This document shows, in pieces, positions 1 to 7,137 of a DNA stretch of 15,210 bases. Origin of the DNA: Pseudomonadota bacterium (lineage in GTDB: Bacteria > Pseudomonadota > Alphaproteobacteria > Sphingomonadales > Sphingomonadaceae); the NCBI GenBank assembly GCA_023424095.1, contig JAFAEG010000124.1:1-15210 (forward strand), given 5' to 3'. Made by a program: the position numbers and the translations under genes. Numbering within the stretch: position 1 is the first letter of the stretch; each line of letters starts with the position of its first letter. Below the pieces are notes generated by a model. That model saw only the letters and a program-made list of their open reading frames with translations, was not told where the DNA came from and did not search any database.

Positions 1-416
1 TTGCCGAGCAGGCCGCGGACACGCGCCGCGCCGGTGGAGAGCAGATCGACCCGCCAGCCGTCATCCCGCCGGACGAGGACCAGGGGATCGCCCGCCTTGG
101 TCGAGCCGTCGCCATAATGCAGCTCGAGACGGACGGTGGCGCGGTCGTCATCCTCGCGAGATTCCGTCACCCGGATCTCGCCAATCTCCTTCGCCGGGCC
201 GGTGCGCAGGGCGGTGCGGCCGGCACAGGCCTGTTCGATCCCACCGCCAAGGATGCCGCGATCGGAGGTGACGAGGGCGCCGATCCCCGCGCAATCGCCC
301 GTTTCCCATTTGCGGGCGAAGGCGGTCGCGACCTCGCCCGGGCCAACGTTGGTGCCCGAGCAGGCGGTCAGCACGGCGAGCGGCGTCAGGGCCAGGAAGC
401 GCACCGACCGGATCAA
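1..416 (-). CDS. Small secreted lipoprotein, NTF2-like in appearance, 3' end outside window
   Basis: The frame is open from a TTG at 416-414 to the left edge (138 complete codons). The start gives residues MIRSVRFLALTPLAVLTAC, a short basic n-region, a hydrophobic stretch and a lipobox L-T-A-C with Cys19, so I infer an exported, lipid-anchored protein. The mature part begins with a helix-like segment (EVATAFARKWETGDC) and ends in strand-like text (ATVRLELHYGDG, PLVLVRRDDGWRVDLL). That pattern resembles small NTF2-like/DUF4878-type lipoproteins, but I cannot name a family. Cys42 and Cys63 could form a disulfide. The TTG overlaps the TGA stop of the upstream AIM24 gene (TTGA), so the two are probably translationally coupled. 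An in-frame GTG at 404 is an alternative start and would still keep the lipobox. No function is assigned. Confidence 0.72.
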   Translation of the reverse strand, partial: MIRSVRFLALTPLAVLTACSGTNVGPGEVATAFARKWETGDCAGIGALVTSDRGILGGGIEQACAGRTALRTGPAKEIGEIRVTESREDDDRATVRLELHYGDGSTKAGDPLVLVRRDDGWRVDLLSTGAARVRGLLG

Positions 417-1156
417 TCGCTGATCCGCGCGGTCGGCAGCAGCCAGGCGGTGCCCCGGCCGCGCAGCACGAACACCAGGCCTTCGCCGGAGCGCATCGCG
501 TTGCGCAGGCCGGAAACGAGCGGCCGGAGCTGGACGTCGAGGCTGGCCGAATACATCAGCATCAGATCGCCATCGACGACCAGTTCGTTGCTGCCGTCCA
601 GCTCGACCGCCTCGATCTCGTCCACCGGCACGGGCGATTCGACCACGAACACGCCGGAGCCTTCCAGCTTCGGCTGCATCAGGCCGTTGCCCTGGCTGAG
701 GCCGGAAATGATGCCGCTGAAATTCTTGTGGGTCTGCGTGCCCAGCGAGATGCTGCCTTCGCAGGCGTAGAAGGCCTTGTCGTCGAGCAGCAGGGCGTCT
801 TGCGGCCCATCCATGCGGGCGAGGATGAAATGCTTTGTGGTCAGTTCGGTCCAGACCACGCCGGAGCCGCGGAAGATGGTGGAATAAGCGGATTCGCCGG
901 TGCCGGCCGACTGGATCTTGCGGCGGAAGAAGCCGGCATTGGGGTCGTTCTTCTGCACTTCGGCGGTCAGGCTCCCAAGGGAATATTGGAGCGCGCCGGG
1001 CTCGAGCGCCGCGGCGCCGCCGGTCAGCGTGATCTTCAGCTGGCGGCCGACCACCCGGCGCCGCTCGGCGATGCGGTCGTGGCGGCTGACCTCGAACAAT
1101 TCGAACTTCGCGCCGTTGCCGCTCTGCTCGTCAACCAAAGTGCGAAAATCGCTCAT
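413..1156 (-). CDS. AIM24 family protein (TIGR00266-like)
   Basis: This 247-residue protein has the repeated beta-strand texture of the AIM24/TIGR00266 family. Recognisable pieces are LEPGALQYSLGSL (51-63), a GSGVVWTEL segment (98-105), GSGVFVVESPVPVDEIEAVEL near 167-186 and the C-terminal GEGLVFVLRGRGTAWLLPT (224-242). In the family, the corresponding C-terminal motif is a glycine-rich G-x-G-x-W-L. No signal peptide or membrane segment is visible, so it is probably cytoplasmic. The yeast namesake affects mitochondrial inner-membrane organisation; the bacterial role is not established. The ATG at 1156 is preceded by a clear GAGGGAGG ribosome-binding site. The gene is first in a two-gene unit with the downstream lipoprotein, whose TTG start overlaps this stop. 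I am confident of the family and leave the function open. Confidence 0.85.
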   Translation of the reverse strand: MSDFRTLVDEQSGNGAKFELFEVSRHDRIAERRRVVGRQLKITLTGGAAALEPGALQYSLGSLTAEVQKNDPNAGFFRRKIQSAGTGESAYSTIFRGSGVVWTELTTKHFILARMDGPQDALLLDDKAFYACEGSISLGTQTHKNFSGIISGLSQGNGLMQPKLEGSGVFVVESPVPVDEIEAVELDGSNELVVDGDLMLMYSASLDVQLRPLVSGLRNAMRSGEGLVFVLRGRGTAWLLPTARISD

Positions 1157-1302
1157 CCGTCCCTCCCTCTCGTGCCGGGTCCGGCGCGGCTTTTACGCCG
1201 GATCGGGGACCGCCCATATGGAATGTGACGAACCGGCACGCTGGCGCGGCGAAGCTGCAGGGTGCGGCGGCGGCACGCCGCGATCGCCCTGGGGACCGTG
1301 CA

Positions 1303-1319
1303 AAGTTCACGAAGTTCAC
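1303..1319. repeat. Tandem direct repeat AAGTTCAC, period 9
   Basis: AAGTTCAC occurs at 1303-1310 and again at 1312-1319, separated by one G, so the period is 9 bases. It sits in the divergent intergenic region. Direct half-sites at a fixed period can be a regulator-binding site, or the segment may belong to a dispersed intergenic repeat. The sequence alone does not decide between these. Confidence 0.5.
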
Positions 1320-1412
1320 ACGGAATCGCAGGGGGGCTCTGCCCCATTCGAACGCCGCCGATTTGCTGAAGAAAGACGAATAGACTCGCCATGGCATCAG
1401 GCTGCCACGCGC

Positions 1413-1440
1413 AATCCTATCTGTCTCCAACAATAGGATT
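1413..1440. promoter_or_regulatory. 8-bp inverted repeat upstream of beta-propeller gene, possible operator
   Basis: AATCCTAT (1413-1420) and ATAGGATT (1433-1440) are exact reverse complements separated by 12 bases. The element is AT-rich within a GC-rich region and lies 68 bases before the beta-propeller start. The position suits an operator or a leader hairpin. No T-run follows it, so it does not look like an intrinsic terminator. Confidence 0.4.
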
Positions 1441-1508
1441 TGTCGCTGCCGCTTGGTTTTGGAGGCGCCGCGACCTAGCCTGCGCGCCGGGCTGCGAGGG
1501 GACGAGCG

Positions 1509-3773
1509 ATGGCGGCATGGCGATGGGGAGCGGCGATGCTGGCCCTGGCGGGGGCCGATCTGGCGCAGGCGCAGGCCGTGCCGACGCCGACGCAGCCGCC
1601 GGTGTTGACCCCGGAACAGATCGCGCGCCGCACCGCCGAGCGGGAAGTGTGGCAAAGGCAGCTGCGCGAGAGGGAGGCACGGCGCGCGCGCGAAGTCGCG
1701 GCGGCGGATCGGGCGCTGGAACCGTGGACAGCCCGGGAACTGATCCCGTTCCGCAGCGAGGAAGATTTCAGCCGCTATCTGGCGGCGGTCAAGCGGCGCT
1801 ACAGCGCCGAATATGCGGCGGCGAACGCCCAACGCATTCACTTCGCGCAGGCATCGACCGGGACGCAGACCGACGCTCCGGCCAGCATCTGCGGCCCCGA
1901 GGACAAGGAGTGCCTTCGCCGTAGCGGCGAGGCGATGAGCGGTGAGATCATGATGGTGACGGGCAGCCGTATTCAGACGCCGCCATTGACCAACAATCAG
2001 GAGCAGGGCGTCGACGAGGGCGATGTCGTCAAGCAGATCGGGCAATATCTGCTGGTGCTGCAGGACGGGCGCATCTTCGTGATCGACACGGAGGCCGGGC
2101 CACAGCGGAATGAATTGCGATTGGTCGATCGCGCCAACGTCTATCGCGGCACCGAGGACAGGGCCTGGTATGACGAACTGGTGGTCGAGGGGAGTCGGAT
2201 CGTCGTCACCGGCTATGCCTATGGCGCCGGTGCCAGTGAACTCGCCATCTTCCGCCTGGGCGAGGGCGGGCGGCTGGCGCGCGAGGCCGTGTTCCAGATC
2301 AAGTCCGAGGATTATTTCGACCGCAACAATTACGCCTCGCGCCTGATCGGCGACGAACTCATCCTCTACACGCCGATCGCCCTGTCCGACCGGAACGATG
2401 GCGGCGCGTTCAACTGGCCGACGCTGCGGCGCCTGCCGGCCGAGGGGGGCGAGGCGCAAGGGGAGGGCGCGCGGCTGCTGCGGCCCGAGCAGCTCTACCG
2501 GCCATTATCGACGCTGAGCGAGCCGGTGATCCACCTGGTCACGCGGTGCCGGCTGGGCGAGCCGGGCAGTGATCTGGGCTGCAGCTCGCAGGGCTTCGTC
2601 GCGTCGCGTTCGCGGCAATTCTATGTCGCCGGGAATGGCGCCTATCTGTGGAGCTATGCCCGCAACTTTGAATATCCGGACGATGATGTGCCGCTCTGCA
2701 CGCCGGGTTATCGCGCGACCCGGGCCGAGTCCGATCGTTCGCTGATCCACCGGATCAGCCTCTCCGGGGCGCCAATGGGCGTCGTGGGCGCCACCGGTGG
2801 TCCCTTCGACCAGCTCGGCATGGATGCCAGCAACGGCCGGTTCCGCGCCCTGATTGGCTGGTGGCACCAACAGTGCCGTATCGGCAAAACCGACCCGCTT
2901 TATTATTTCGAGATCGCCGACAGTCTGTTCTCACGCCGCCTGCGGCCGGCGCCGGACAGCGCCTTCACGCCGATGCCGGACATCGAAGCGAATGTGATCG
3001 AGAACCGCTTCACCGACCAATATCTGGTGTTCGGCGGCAGGGTGATTTCGCCGGACGGCTGGGGCGCCGACGACGGGGATGATGAATCCAGCGTGGGCGG
3101 CGGCAATGCGGTGGTCGTGCCGATCGGCCGCCCGGCGGAAGCGCGGCCGGTCTTGCTGCCGCATCGGGTCTGGCGGGTCGAGCGGATCGGAGACAATGCG
3201 GCGCTCACCGGCTATGCCGGCAATAGCGGGCTGGAGGTGTCGGTGATCGACCTGAGCGGCGCGGCGCCGCGACTGAGCGATACCGTGCGGCTGGAAGGAC
3301 GGGCCGAGACCGAAGGGCGCAGCCACGCCTTCAACAGCCTGATCGGTGCGGATGGGGCGGGGCTGATGGGGCTGCCTACCGTGCAGCAGATGGGCGAAGA
3401 TGGTCGCTACGTCTCGCGGAGCGCGGCATCCGATCTCAGTTTCCTGTCGGTCGACGCCGCCGGCCGGTTGCACTCGCTCGGCGCGCTGGTGACGCGGGCG
3501 GGCCGCGACGACTGGCACCGCTGGTATGAGCATGATGACGTGCCCGACGATCCGGCAATCTATTCCTGCCAGGTCTCCTGCATCGACTGGTACGGCAATT
3601 CGCGGCCCTTGTTCACCCGCGGGCGGGTGTTCGCGCTGACCGCGACGGAGCTGGTCGAGGGCCGGGTGGCGGATGGGCGGATCGGCGAGGTGCAGCGGAT
3701 CGACCTGACCAAGACGCTGCCCGAGCATCTGCGCGCGGGACTTCCCGAGGACGCGGTGCCGGCGAAGGAATAG
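1509..3773 (+). CDS. Secreted beta-propeller domain protein (PF09826-like)
   Basis: The 754-residue protein begins with a signal peptide (basic W-R, hydrophobic core, likely cleavage after AQA near residue 23). A charged, probably helical stretch follows (about 36-72, rich in R/E), then a C-x6-C pair (128-135) and the segment VTGSRI (150-155). The family signature comes next: TNNQEQGVDEGDVVKQ (161-176), then LLVLQDGRIFVID, a match to the start of the Beta_propel family (typically 'N-x-Q-x-x-G-V-D-E-x-D-x-V-K'). Later blades show WYDELVVEGSRIVVTGY and aromatic, glycine-rich repeats. The location is probably periplasmic or exported; no enzymatic motif is visible and the role is unknown. The ATG at 1509 has GAGGGG a few bases upstream. 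The 65-base gap to cysE suggests separate transcription. Family confidence is high, function open. Confidence 0.88.
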   Translation: MAAWRWGAAMLALAGADLAQAQAVPTPTQPPVLTPEQIARRTAEREVWQRQLREREARRAREVAAADRALEPWTARELIPFRSEEDFSRYLAAVKRRYSAEYAAANAQRIHFAQASTGTQTDAPASICGPEDKECLRRSGEAMSGEIMMVTGSRIQTPPLTNNQEQGVDEGDVVKQIGQYLLVLQDGRIFVIDTEAGPQRNELRLVDRANVYRGTEDRAWYDELVVEGSRIVVTGYAYGAGASELAIFRLGEGGRLAREAVFQIKSEDYFDRNNYASRLIGDELILYTPIALSDRNDGGAFNWPTLRRLPAEGGEAQGEGARLLRPEQLYRPLSTLSEPVIHLVTRCRLGEPGSDLGCSSQGFVASRSRQFYVAGNGAYLWSYARNFEYPDDDVPLCTPGYRATRAESDRSLIHRISLSGAPMGVVGATGGPFDQLGMDASNGRFRALIGWWHQQCRIGKTDPLYYFEIADSLFSRRLRPAPDSAFTPMPDIEANVIENRFTDQYLVFGGRVISPDGWGADDGDDESSVGGGNAVVVPIGRPAEARPVLLPHRVWRVERIGDNAALTGYAGNSGLEVSVIDLSGAAPRLSDTVRLEGRAETEGRSHAFNSLIGADGAGLMGLPTVQQMGEDGRYVSRSAASDLSFLSVDAAGRLHSLGALVTRAGRDDWHRWYEHDDVPDDPAIYSCQVSCIDWYGNSRPLFTRGRVFALTATELVEGRVADGRIGEVQRIDLTKTLPEHLRAGLPEDAVPAKE

Positions 3774-3780
3774 CCGCCTC

Positions 3781-3809
3781 TTTTCAAGCCCTCGCAAGGC
3801 AACTATCTT
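3781..3809 (+). promoter_or_regulatory. Possible sigma-70 promoter for cysE
   Basis: TTTTCA (3781-3786) and TATCTT (3804-3809) are separated by 17 bases. Each matches its consensus hexamer (TTGACA, TATAAT) at four of six positions. A start point near 3816 would leave a short leader before the ATG at 3839 and almost none before the upstream TTG at 3827. This is a weak match, recorded because it helps choose the cysE start. Confidence 0.3.
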
Positions 3810-3838
3810 GGGCGTCCGGCGCCGGTTTGGGATTATTT

Positions 3839-4552
3839 ATGCTTTCGGGCTTCAGCGCCTATCTCGATTCCATCAAAGAGCGCGATCCGGCGCCGCGGAC
3901 ACGCTGGGAAATCCTGCTGTATCCGGGGGTCTGGGCGCTCGGCTATCACCGCATCGCGCACTGGCTCTATGAGGGCCGGCTCTTCTTCCTGGCCCGGCTG
4001 GTCAATCACTGGTCGCGCTTTTTCACCGCCATCGACATCCATCCGGGCGCGAAGATCGGCCGCAACCTGTTCATCGATCATGGCTTCACCGTGATCGGCG
4101 AGACGGCGGAGATTGGCGACGACGTCACCATCTACCAGAACGTCACTTTGGGCGGGACCAACCCGACCAATGGCGTCGCCGGCAAGCGCCATCCGACCAT
4201 CGCCGACGGCGTGATCATCGGTTCTGGCGCGCAGGTGCTGGGGCCGATCAGGGTGGGCCCGCGGGCGCGGATCGGCGCCAATGCGGTCGTGACCAAGGAC
4301 GTGCCGGAGGGCGCGACGATGACCGGCATTCCGGCCCGCTCGACCCTGGTCGAGGCCGGCCAATATGCGAAGGAGTTCGTGCCCTACGGCACGCCCTGTT
4401 CCGAACAGCATGATCCGCAGACGCAGAAGCTGGAGCTGCTGCAATGCGAGGTGGACCGGCTGCGTCAGCGCATCGCCGAGCTGGCGGCCGAGCGGCAAAG
4501 CGGGGCCGACAGCGACATCCAGGACGACAAGAAGAAGCGGACCCGCGCCTGA
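3839..4552 (+). CDS. cysE: Serine O-acetyltransferase (CysE/EpsC type)
   Basis: It transfers acetyl from acetyl-CoA to L-serine, giving O-acetylserine, the first step of cysteine synthesis, in the cytoplasm. The 237-residue protein has a short N-terminal helical part, then a left-handed beta-helix of hexapeptide repeats (about 66-165). The catalytic residues known from E. coli and Haemophilus CysE are present: Asp66 and His68 in DIHPGAKIG, His81 in IDHG, and His118 in GKRHP, followed by GIPAR (163-167). The short N-terminus is typical of the EpsC subgroup. The C-terminal tail (about 195-220, LELLQCEVDRLRQRIAELAAE) looks like a coiled coil and ends in a charged KKKRTRA. The frame also opens at TTG 3827; I prefer ATG 3839 because a candidate promoter would leave almost no leader for the TTG. 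The stop overlaps the next start (TGATG), so the two are likely cotranscribed. Confidence 0.92.
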   Translation: MLSGFSAYLDSIKERDPAPRTRWEILLYPGVWALGYHRIAHWLYEGRLFFLARLVNHWSRFFTAIDIHPGAKIGRNLFIDHGFTVIGETAEIGDDVTIYQNVTLGGTNPTNGVAGKRHPTIADGVIIGSGAQVLGPIRVGPRARIGANAVVTKDVPEGATMTGIPARSTLVEAGQYAKEFVPYGTPCSEQHDPQTQKLELLQCEVDRLRQRIAELAAERQSGADSDIQDDKKKRTRA

Positions 4553-4887
4553 TGGGGACTGTGCTCCCTTTTCCGGGCGCAGCATTGCAGGTGGGGTTTG
4601 AGCGGGCTGAGCTGTCGCGCATCATCGACCTGTATGGACGGATGGTCGCGGCCGGCCTGTGGAAGGATTATGCGATCCAGTTCGGGCGCGACGCGGCGGT
4701 GTTCCACGCCTTCCGCCGCGCCGCCGAGAATCCCGAAATGCGGATCGAGAAGCGCCCGGCGCTGCGCCACAAGCAGGGCATGTGGGCGCTGGTCGGCGAG
4801 GATGGGCGGGTGCTTCGGCGCGGGCCGGAGCTGGGGCCGGTGCTGGCGCCGGTCGAGCGGCGGCTGATGAAAGCGGTAAACGGCTAG
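4552..4887 (+). CDS. DUF2794 family protein
   Basis: This 111-residue cytoplasmic protein belongs to an alphaproteobacterial family of unknown function. The signature blocks are LSRIIDLYGRMVAAGLWKDYAIQF (residues about 22-45), a VFHAFRRAAENP segment, RIEKRPALRHKQGMWALV, and a C-terminal LRRGPELGPVLAPVERRL. The DUF2794 family shows these in the same order. The ATG shares its A with the last base of the cysE stop (TGATG), which indicates translational coupling. The same frame is open upstream to 4444 inside cysE, but the overlap with a clear enzyme gene argues against a longer form. No signal peptide, membrane segment or catalytic motif is visible. Confidence 0.88.
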   Translation: MGTVLPFPGAALQVGFERAELSRIIDLYGRMVAAGLWKDYAIQFGRDAAVFHAFRRAAENPEMRIEKRPALRHKQGMWALVGEDGRVLRRGPELGPVLAPVERRLMKAVNG

Positions 4888-4895
4888 GCTGGAGC

Positions 4896-4917
4896 CCCTC
4901 CACCCGGGGGTGGAGGG
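4896..4917. terminator. Strong hairpin between convergent genes, likely bidirectional terminator
   Basis: CCCTCCACCC (4896-4905) and GGGTGGAGGG (4908-4917) are exact reverse complements, separated by only two G residues. The pairs nearest the loop must open, leaving a very stable stem of about eight or nine pairs. It lies in the 43-base gap between two converging genes. Neither side has a T-run, so it is not a classical rho-independent terminator. The position and stability still favour a transcript-end or RNA-protecting role in both directions. Confidence 0.55.
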
Positions 4918-4930
4918 TGGCCAGGCGGCT

Positions 4931-6154
4931 TTACGCGGCGGGCGGTTCCGGCGGCGGAGCCATTGGCGGCGGCGGCGGGGCATGAGCCTGCGGCGCGGCC
5001 TGCTGGATCGGCGCGCGGGCGCGCACGCTCTCGGGCAGAAGGTTGCTCACGATCCGGCGCAGCGGCGCCCACCAGATTGCCAGGGCGAGCAGGAGGAAGC
5101 TGACGATCAGCAACGTCACCACCGTGCCGCCCAGCGCCGCCATCGGGTTGGGCGGGCCGTAGCCGCCCGCGCCGGGATAGCCGCCGCCATAACTGCTGCC
5201 ATAAGCGTCATAGGCCTGATAGCCGCGCGAACGCCCGCTGGGGATCAGGATGCTGAGCGCCACGAGCAAGGGCGAGACGGCGACCAGCAGGTAGACCTTG
5301 CGGTTCACGGCCAGCGCGATGAAGGCGAAGGCCACGAAAATGAGCAGGAAGATCAAGGCGCCGCCGGTCGAGCTGACGCCGCGATACAGGCCGACGAAAT
5401 AGATGAGCGGGAAGACAAGCAGGACCGAAGCGAGGCCGTGCAGCCACAGCCCGGCCTCATTGCGCTCCGTCACCCGCCAGGGGTCGCTGCTGTCCCAGCG
5501 CATCGCGTAGGTGAAGGTGGTGATGCCCAGCAGGAACACGACCAGGTTTATGACATCCAGGCCTGAACTGGCCTGGCCGAGCAGGCCGCCGATCAAGGCG
5601 ATGACGCCGAGCACGCCCAGGCTGGCGACGACCGTGTGCGAGACCGGCTGGCGAAAGCGCAGCCAATAGGCCCAGCTCGCCCCGGCCGCGGCGAAGCAGC
5701 ACAAGCTGCCGATGATGGCATTGACCGGACCGCTCGGCCCCATGACCGGCGCCAGGATGAAGATCAAGGTGAGCGCCGTGCCCAGGCCGAAGGTGAAGGC
5801 GAGCATGACCGAGGCCAAAGCGGTGCGGCGCAGCCGGGTGAACAATTCCGCCAGGCCCCAGGAAGCGGCGGCGACGAACAGGGGCGCCGCGACCGGGCCT
5901 CCGCCAGCGGGGCCCATGCCCCGTCCGCCGGTGCCGACCGGGATGAGCGAGCCGACCCAGCCCAATGCGATGAGGGTCAGCAGCACCGTGTAGAAGACGA
6001 ACCAATCGTTGAAGCCGCGATAGAGGCCGTAATACTCCTCGTCCGCGGTCGGCGTATTGTTTCGGGTCGCGACAAATGCGCGCAAGCTCGCGGCCTGCCC
6101 GGCGTCGAGCGCGCCAGCGGCTACGGCTTCTTCGATCTCGCCTTGACTGTACAT
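4931..6154 (-). CDS. Multi-pass membrane protein, DUF2157-like
   Basis: This 407-residue protein has a soluble N-terminus (MYSQGEIEEAVAAGALDAGQ) resembling the short helix-turn region that opens DUF2157 proteins. About ten hydrophobic segments follow (near 51-71, 88-106, 111-138, 145-165, 172-193, 199-217, 234-255, 265-283, 286-304 and 341-363). Between the last two lies a Gly/Tyr-rich loop (311-333), and the tail (380-407) is proline-rich. It probably sits in the inner membrane. No transporter or enzyme motif is recognised. The frame is open to 6202, but the ATG at 6154 has an AGGGGGG ribosome-binding site seven to eight bases upstream. It follows the dehydrogenase gene after 75 bases, which contain a 6-bp-stem inverted repeat. 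The family is a moderate call and the function is unknown. Confidence 0.75.
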   Translation of the reverse strand: MYSQGEIEEAVAAGALDAGQAASLRAFVATRNNTPTADEEYYGLYRGFNDWFVFYTVLLTLIALGWVGSLIPVGTGGRGMGPAGGGPVAAPLFVAAASWGLAELFTRLRRTALASVMLAFTFGLGTALTLIFILAPVMGPSGPVNAIIGSLCCFAAAGASWAYWLRFRQPVSHTVVASLGVLGVIALIGGLLGQASSGLDVINLVVFLLGITTFTYAMRWDSSDPWRVTERNEAGLWLHGLASVLLVFPLIYFVGLYRGVSSTGGALIFLLIFVAFAFIALAVNRKVYLLVAVSPLLVALSILIPSGRSRGYQAYDAYGSSYGGGYPGAGGYGPPNPMAALGGTVVTLLIVSFLLLALAIWWAPLRRIVSNLLPESVRARAPIQQAAPQAHAPPPPPMAPPPEPPAA

Positions 6155-6176
6155 GATTGTCCCCCCTGTCGGCCCT

Positions 6177-6200
6177 GTTGGACTCGGCAGCCATTCCAAC
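6177..6200. repeat. Short inverted repeat in leader of membrane protein gene
   Basis: GTTGGA (6177-6182) and TCCAAC (6195-6200) are reverse complements with 12 bases between them. They lie between the dehydrogenase stop and the ribosome-binding site of the membrane protein. The stem is short, so an operator, a weak leader hairpin or chance are all possible. Confidence 0.3.
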
Positions 6201-6229
6201 ATGAAGCGGGGCGGGGGTCAATCTTGGCG

Positions 6230-7129
6230 CTAGCGCCCCTGCAGGCGGGCGAGGATCGTGGTCGCCTGCTCGGCGCCGGAGCCGGGGACGATCTCGCCGT
6301 CGCGGTCGGTGATCCGCTCCCACAAGGCGGCGACCGCCTCCGGGCTGCGGTCATCCTCGGGCAGGGCGACGCCCTGGGTGAGGGTGACATAGGCGGCCTG
6401 CACCACGCCGGCGCCGGCGCCGATGATGGCGTTGGTCGGGGCGTCCTCGCTGACCAGGTACAAAGCGGCGGGGGCGACCAGTTCGGGGCGGAAGAGGTGG
6501 AGCATTTCGGCCGGGAAGATGTCGTCCGTCATCCGCGTCGCGGCGGTCGGCGCGATGGTGTTGACGCGGACATTGTATTTCGCGCCTTCAAGGCTGAGCG
6601 TCTTGGCGAAACCGGCGAGGCCGAGCTTGGCGGCGCCGTAATTGGCCTGGCCGAAATTGCCGTAGAGGCCGGTCGACGAACTGGTCATCAGGATGCGGCC
6701 ATAAGCCTGCTCGCGCATCAATTCCCACACCGCCTTGGTGCAGATGGCCGAGCCGAGCAGGTGGACGTCGAGGACGGCGCGGAAATCGGCGATCTCCATC
6801 TTGGCGAAGCTCTTGTCGCGCAGGATGCCGGCATTGTTGATCAGGATATCGATGCGGCCGAACCGCTCGCGGACCTCGGCGACCATCGCGGCGACCTGAG
6901 CCTCGTCGGTGACGCTTGCGCCGTTGGCGAGCGCGATGCCGCCGGCCGCCTCGATCTCCGCAACGACCTGCGCCGCGGCGTCGCTCGCGCCGCTGCCGTC
7001 GCGGCCGCCGCCGAGATCGTTGACCACAACTTTGGCGCCGCGCCGGGCGAGTTCGAGCGCGTAAGCACGGCCGAGGCCGCCGCTCGCGCCGGTGACAATG
7101 GCGACGCGATTCTCAAAGCTGATGGTCAA
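6230..7129 (-). CDS. SDR-family oxidoreductase, (3R)-hydroxyacyl-CoA dehydrogenase type
   Basis: A 299-residue classical-type short-chain dehydrogenase. It shows the NAD(P)-binding TGASGGLG (13-20), an acidic residue after beta-2 in VVNDLGGG (36-42), NNAG (98-101) and the catalytic set Ser151, Tyr164 and Lys168 in SSSTGLYGNFGQANYGAAK. The VVNDLGG, GILRDKSFAKM and STGLYGNFGQANY blocks are typical of the hydroxyacyl-CoA dehydrogenase part of peroxisomal multifunctional enzyme 2 (HSD17B4) and its bacterial relatives. A role in fatty acyl-CoA turnover is therefore the likeliest, by family inference. The C-terminal extension (about 240-299) is longer than in a minimal SDR and lacks a hydratase domain. 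The start is TTG at 7129, preceded by GGGAGTGAG; no ATG fits. The GGG of that ribosome-binding site is also the end of a perfect hairpin arm. Confidence 0.87.
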   Translation of the reverse strand: MTISFENRVAIVTGASGGLGRAYALELARRGAKVVVNDLGGGRDGSGASDAAAQVVAEIEAAGGIALANGASVTDEAQVAAMVAEVRERFGRIDILINNAGILRDKSFAKMEIADFRAVLDVHLLGSAICTKAVWELMREQAYGRILMTSSSTGLYGNFGQANYGAAKLGLAGFAKTLSLEGAKYNVRVNTIAPTAATRMTDDIFPAEMLHLFRPELVAPAALYLVSEDAPTNAIIGAGAGVVQAAYVTLTQGVALPEDDRSPEAVAALWERITDRDGEIVPGSGAEQATTILARLQGR

Positions 7130-7137
7130 GGCTCACT

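Larger units (their letters stand above)
1157..1508. other. Divergent intergenic region with repeats, no gene
   Basis: About 350 bases separate the minus-strand AIM24 gene from the plus-strand beta-propeller gene, so promoters for both must lie here. I see no convincing coding frame. The region holds the AIM24 ribosome-binding site at its left end, a tandem AAGTTCAC repeat (1303-1319), a small GGGGC-TCT-GCCCC hairpin (1333-1345), an 8-bp AT-rich inverted repeat (1413-1440) and the beta-propeller ribosome-binding site at its right end. I could not pick out a strong -35/-10 pair on either strand. Confidence 0.6.

Noticed and set aside
1224..1230. Single PhoB-like half-site (TCGTCAC on the minus strand) upstream of AIM24
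   Set aside because: There is no second half-site 11 bases to either side, so it does not qualify as a pho box.
1131..2459. Minus-strand open frame (442 codons) opposite the beta-propeller gene, overlapping the AIM24 start
   Set aside because: It runs through the divergent intergenic region and the antisense of a well-supported gene. It is Arg/Pro-rich with no domain signature.
4444..4551. N-terminal extension of the DUF2794 gene into cysE
   Set aside because: The extension is an out-of-frame reading of the cysE coiled-coil tail. The ATG overlapping the cysE stop gives the family length.
6226..6237. 12-bp palindrome GGCGCTAGCGCC at the SDR stop codon
   Set aside because: It has no loop and cannot fold as a useful hairpin. 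It consists largely of GC-rich coding sequence around the TAG stop.
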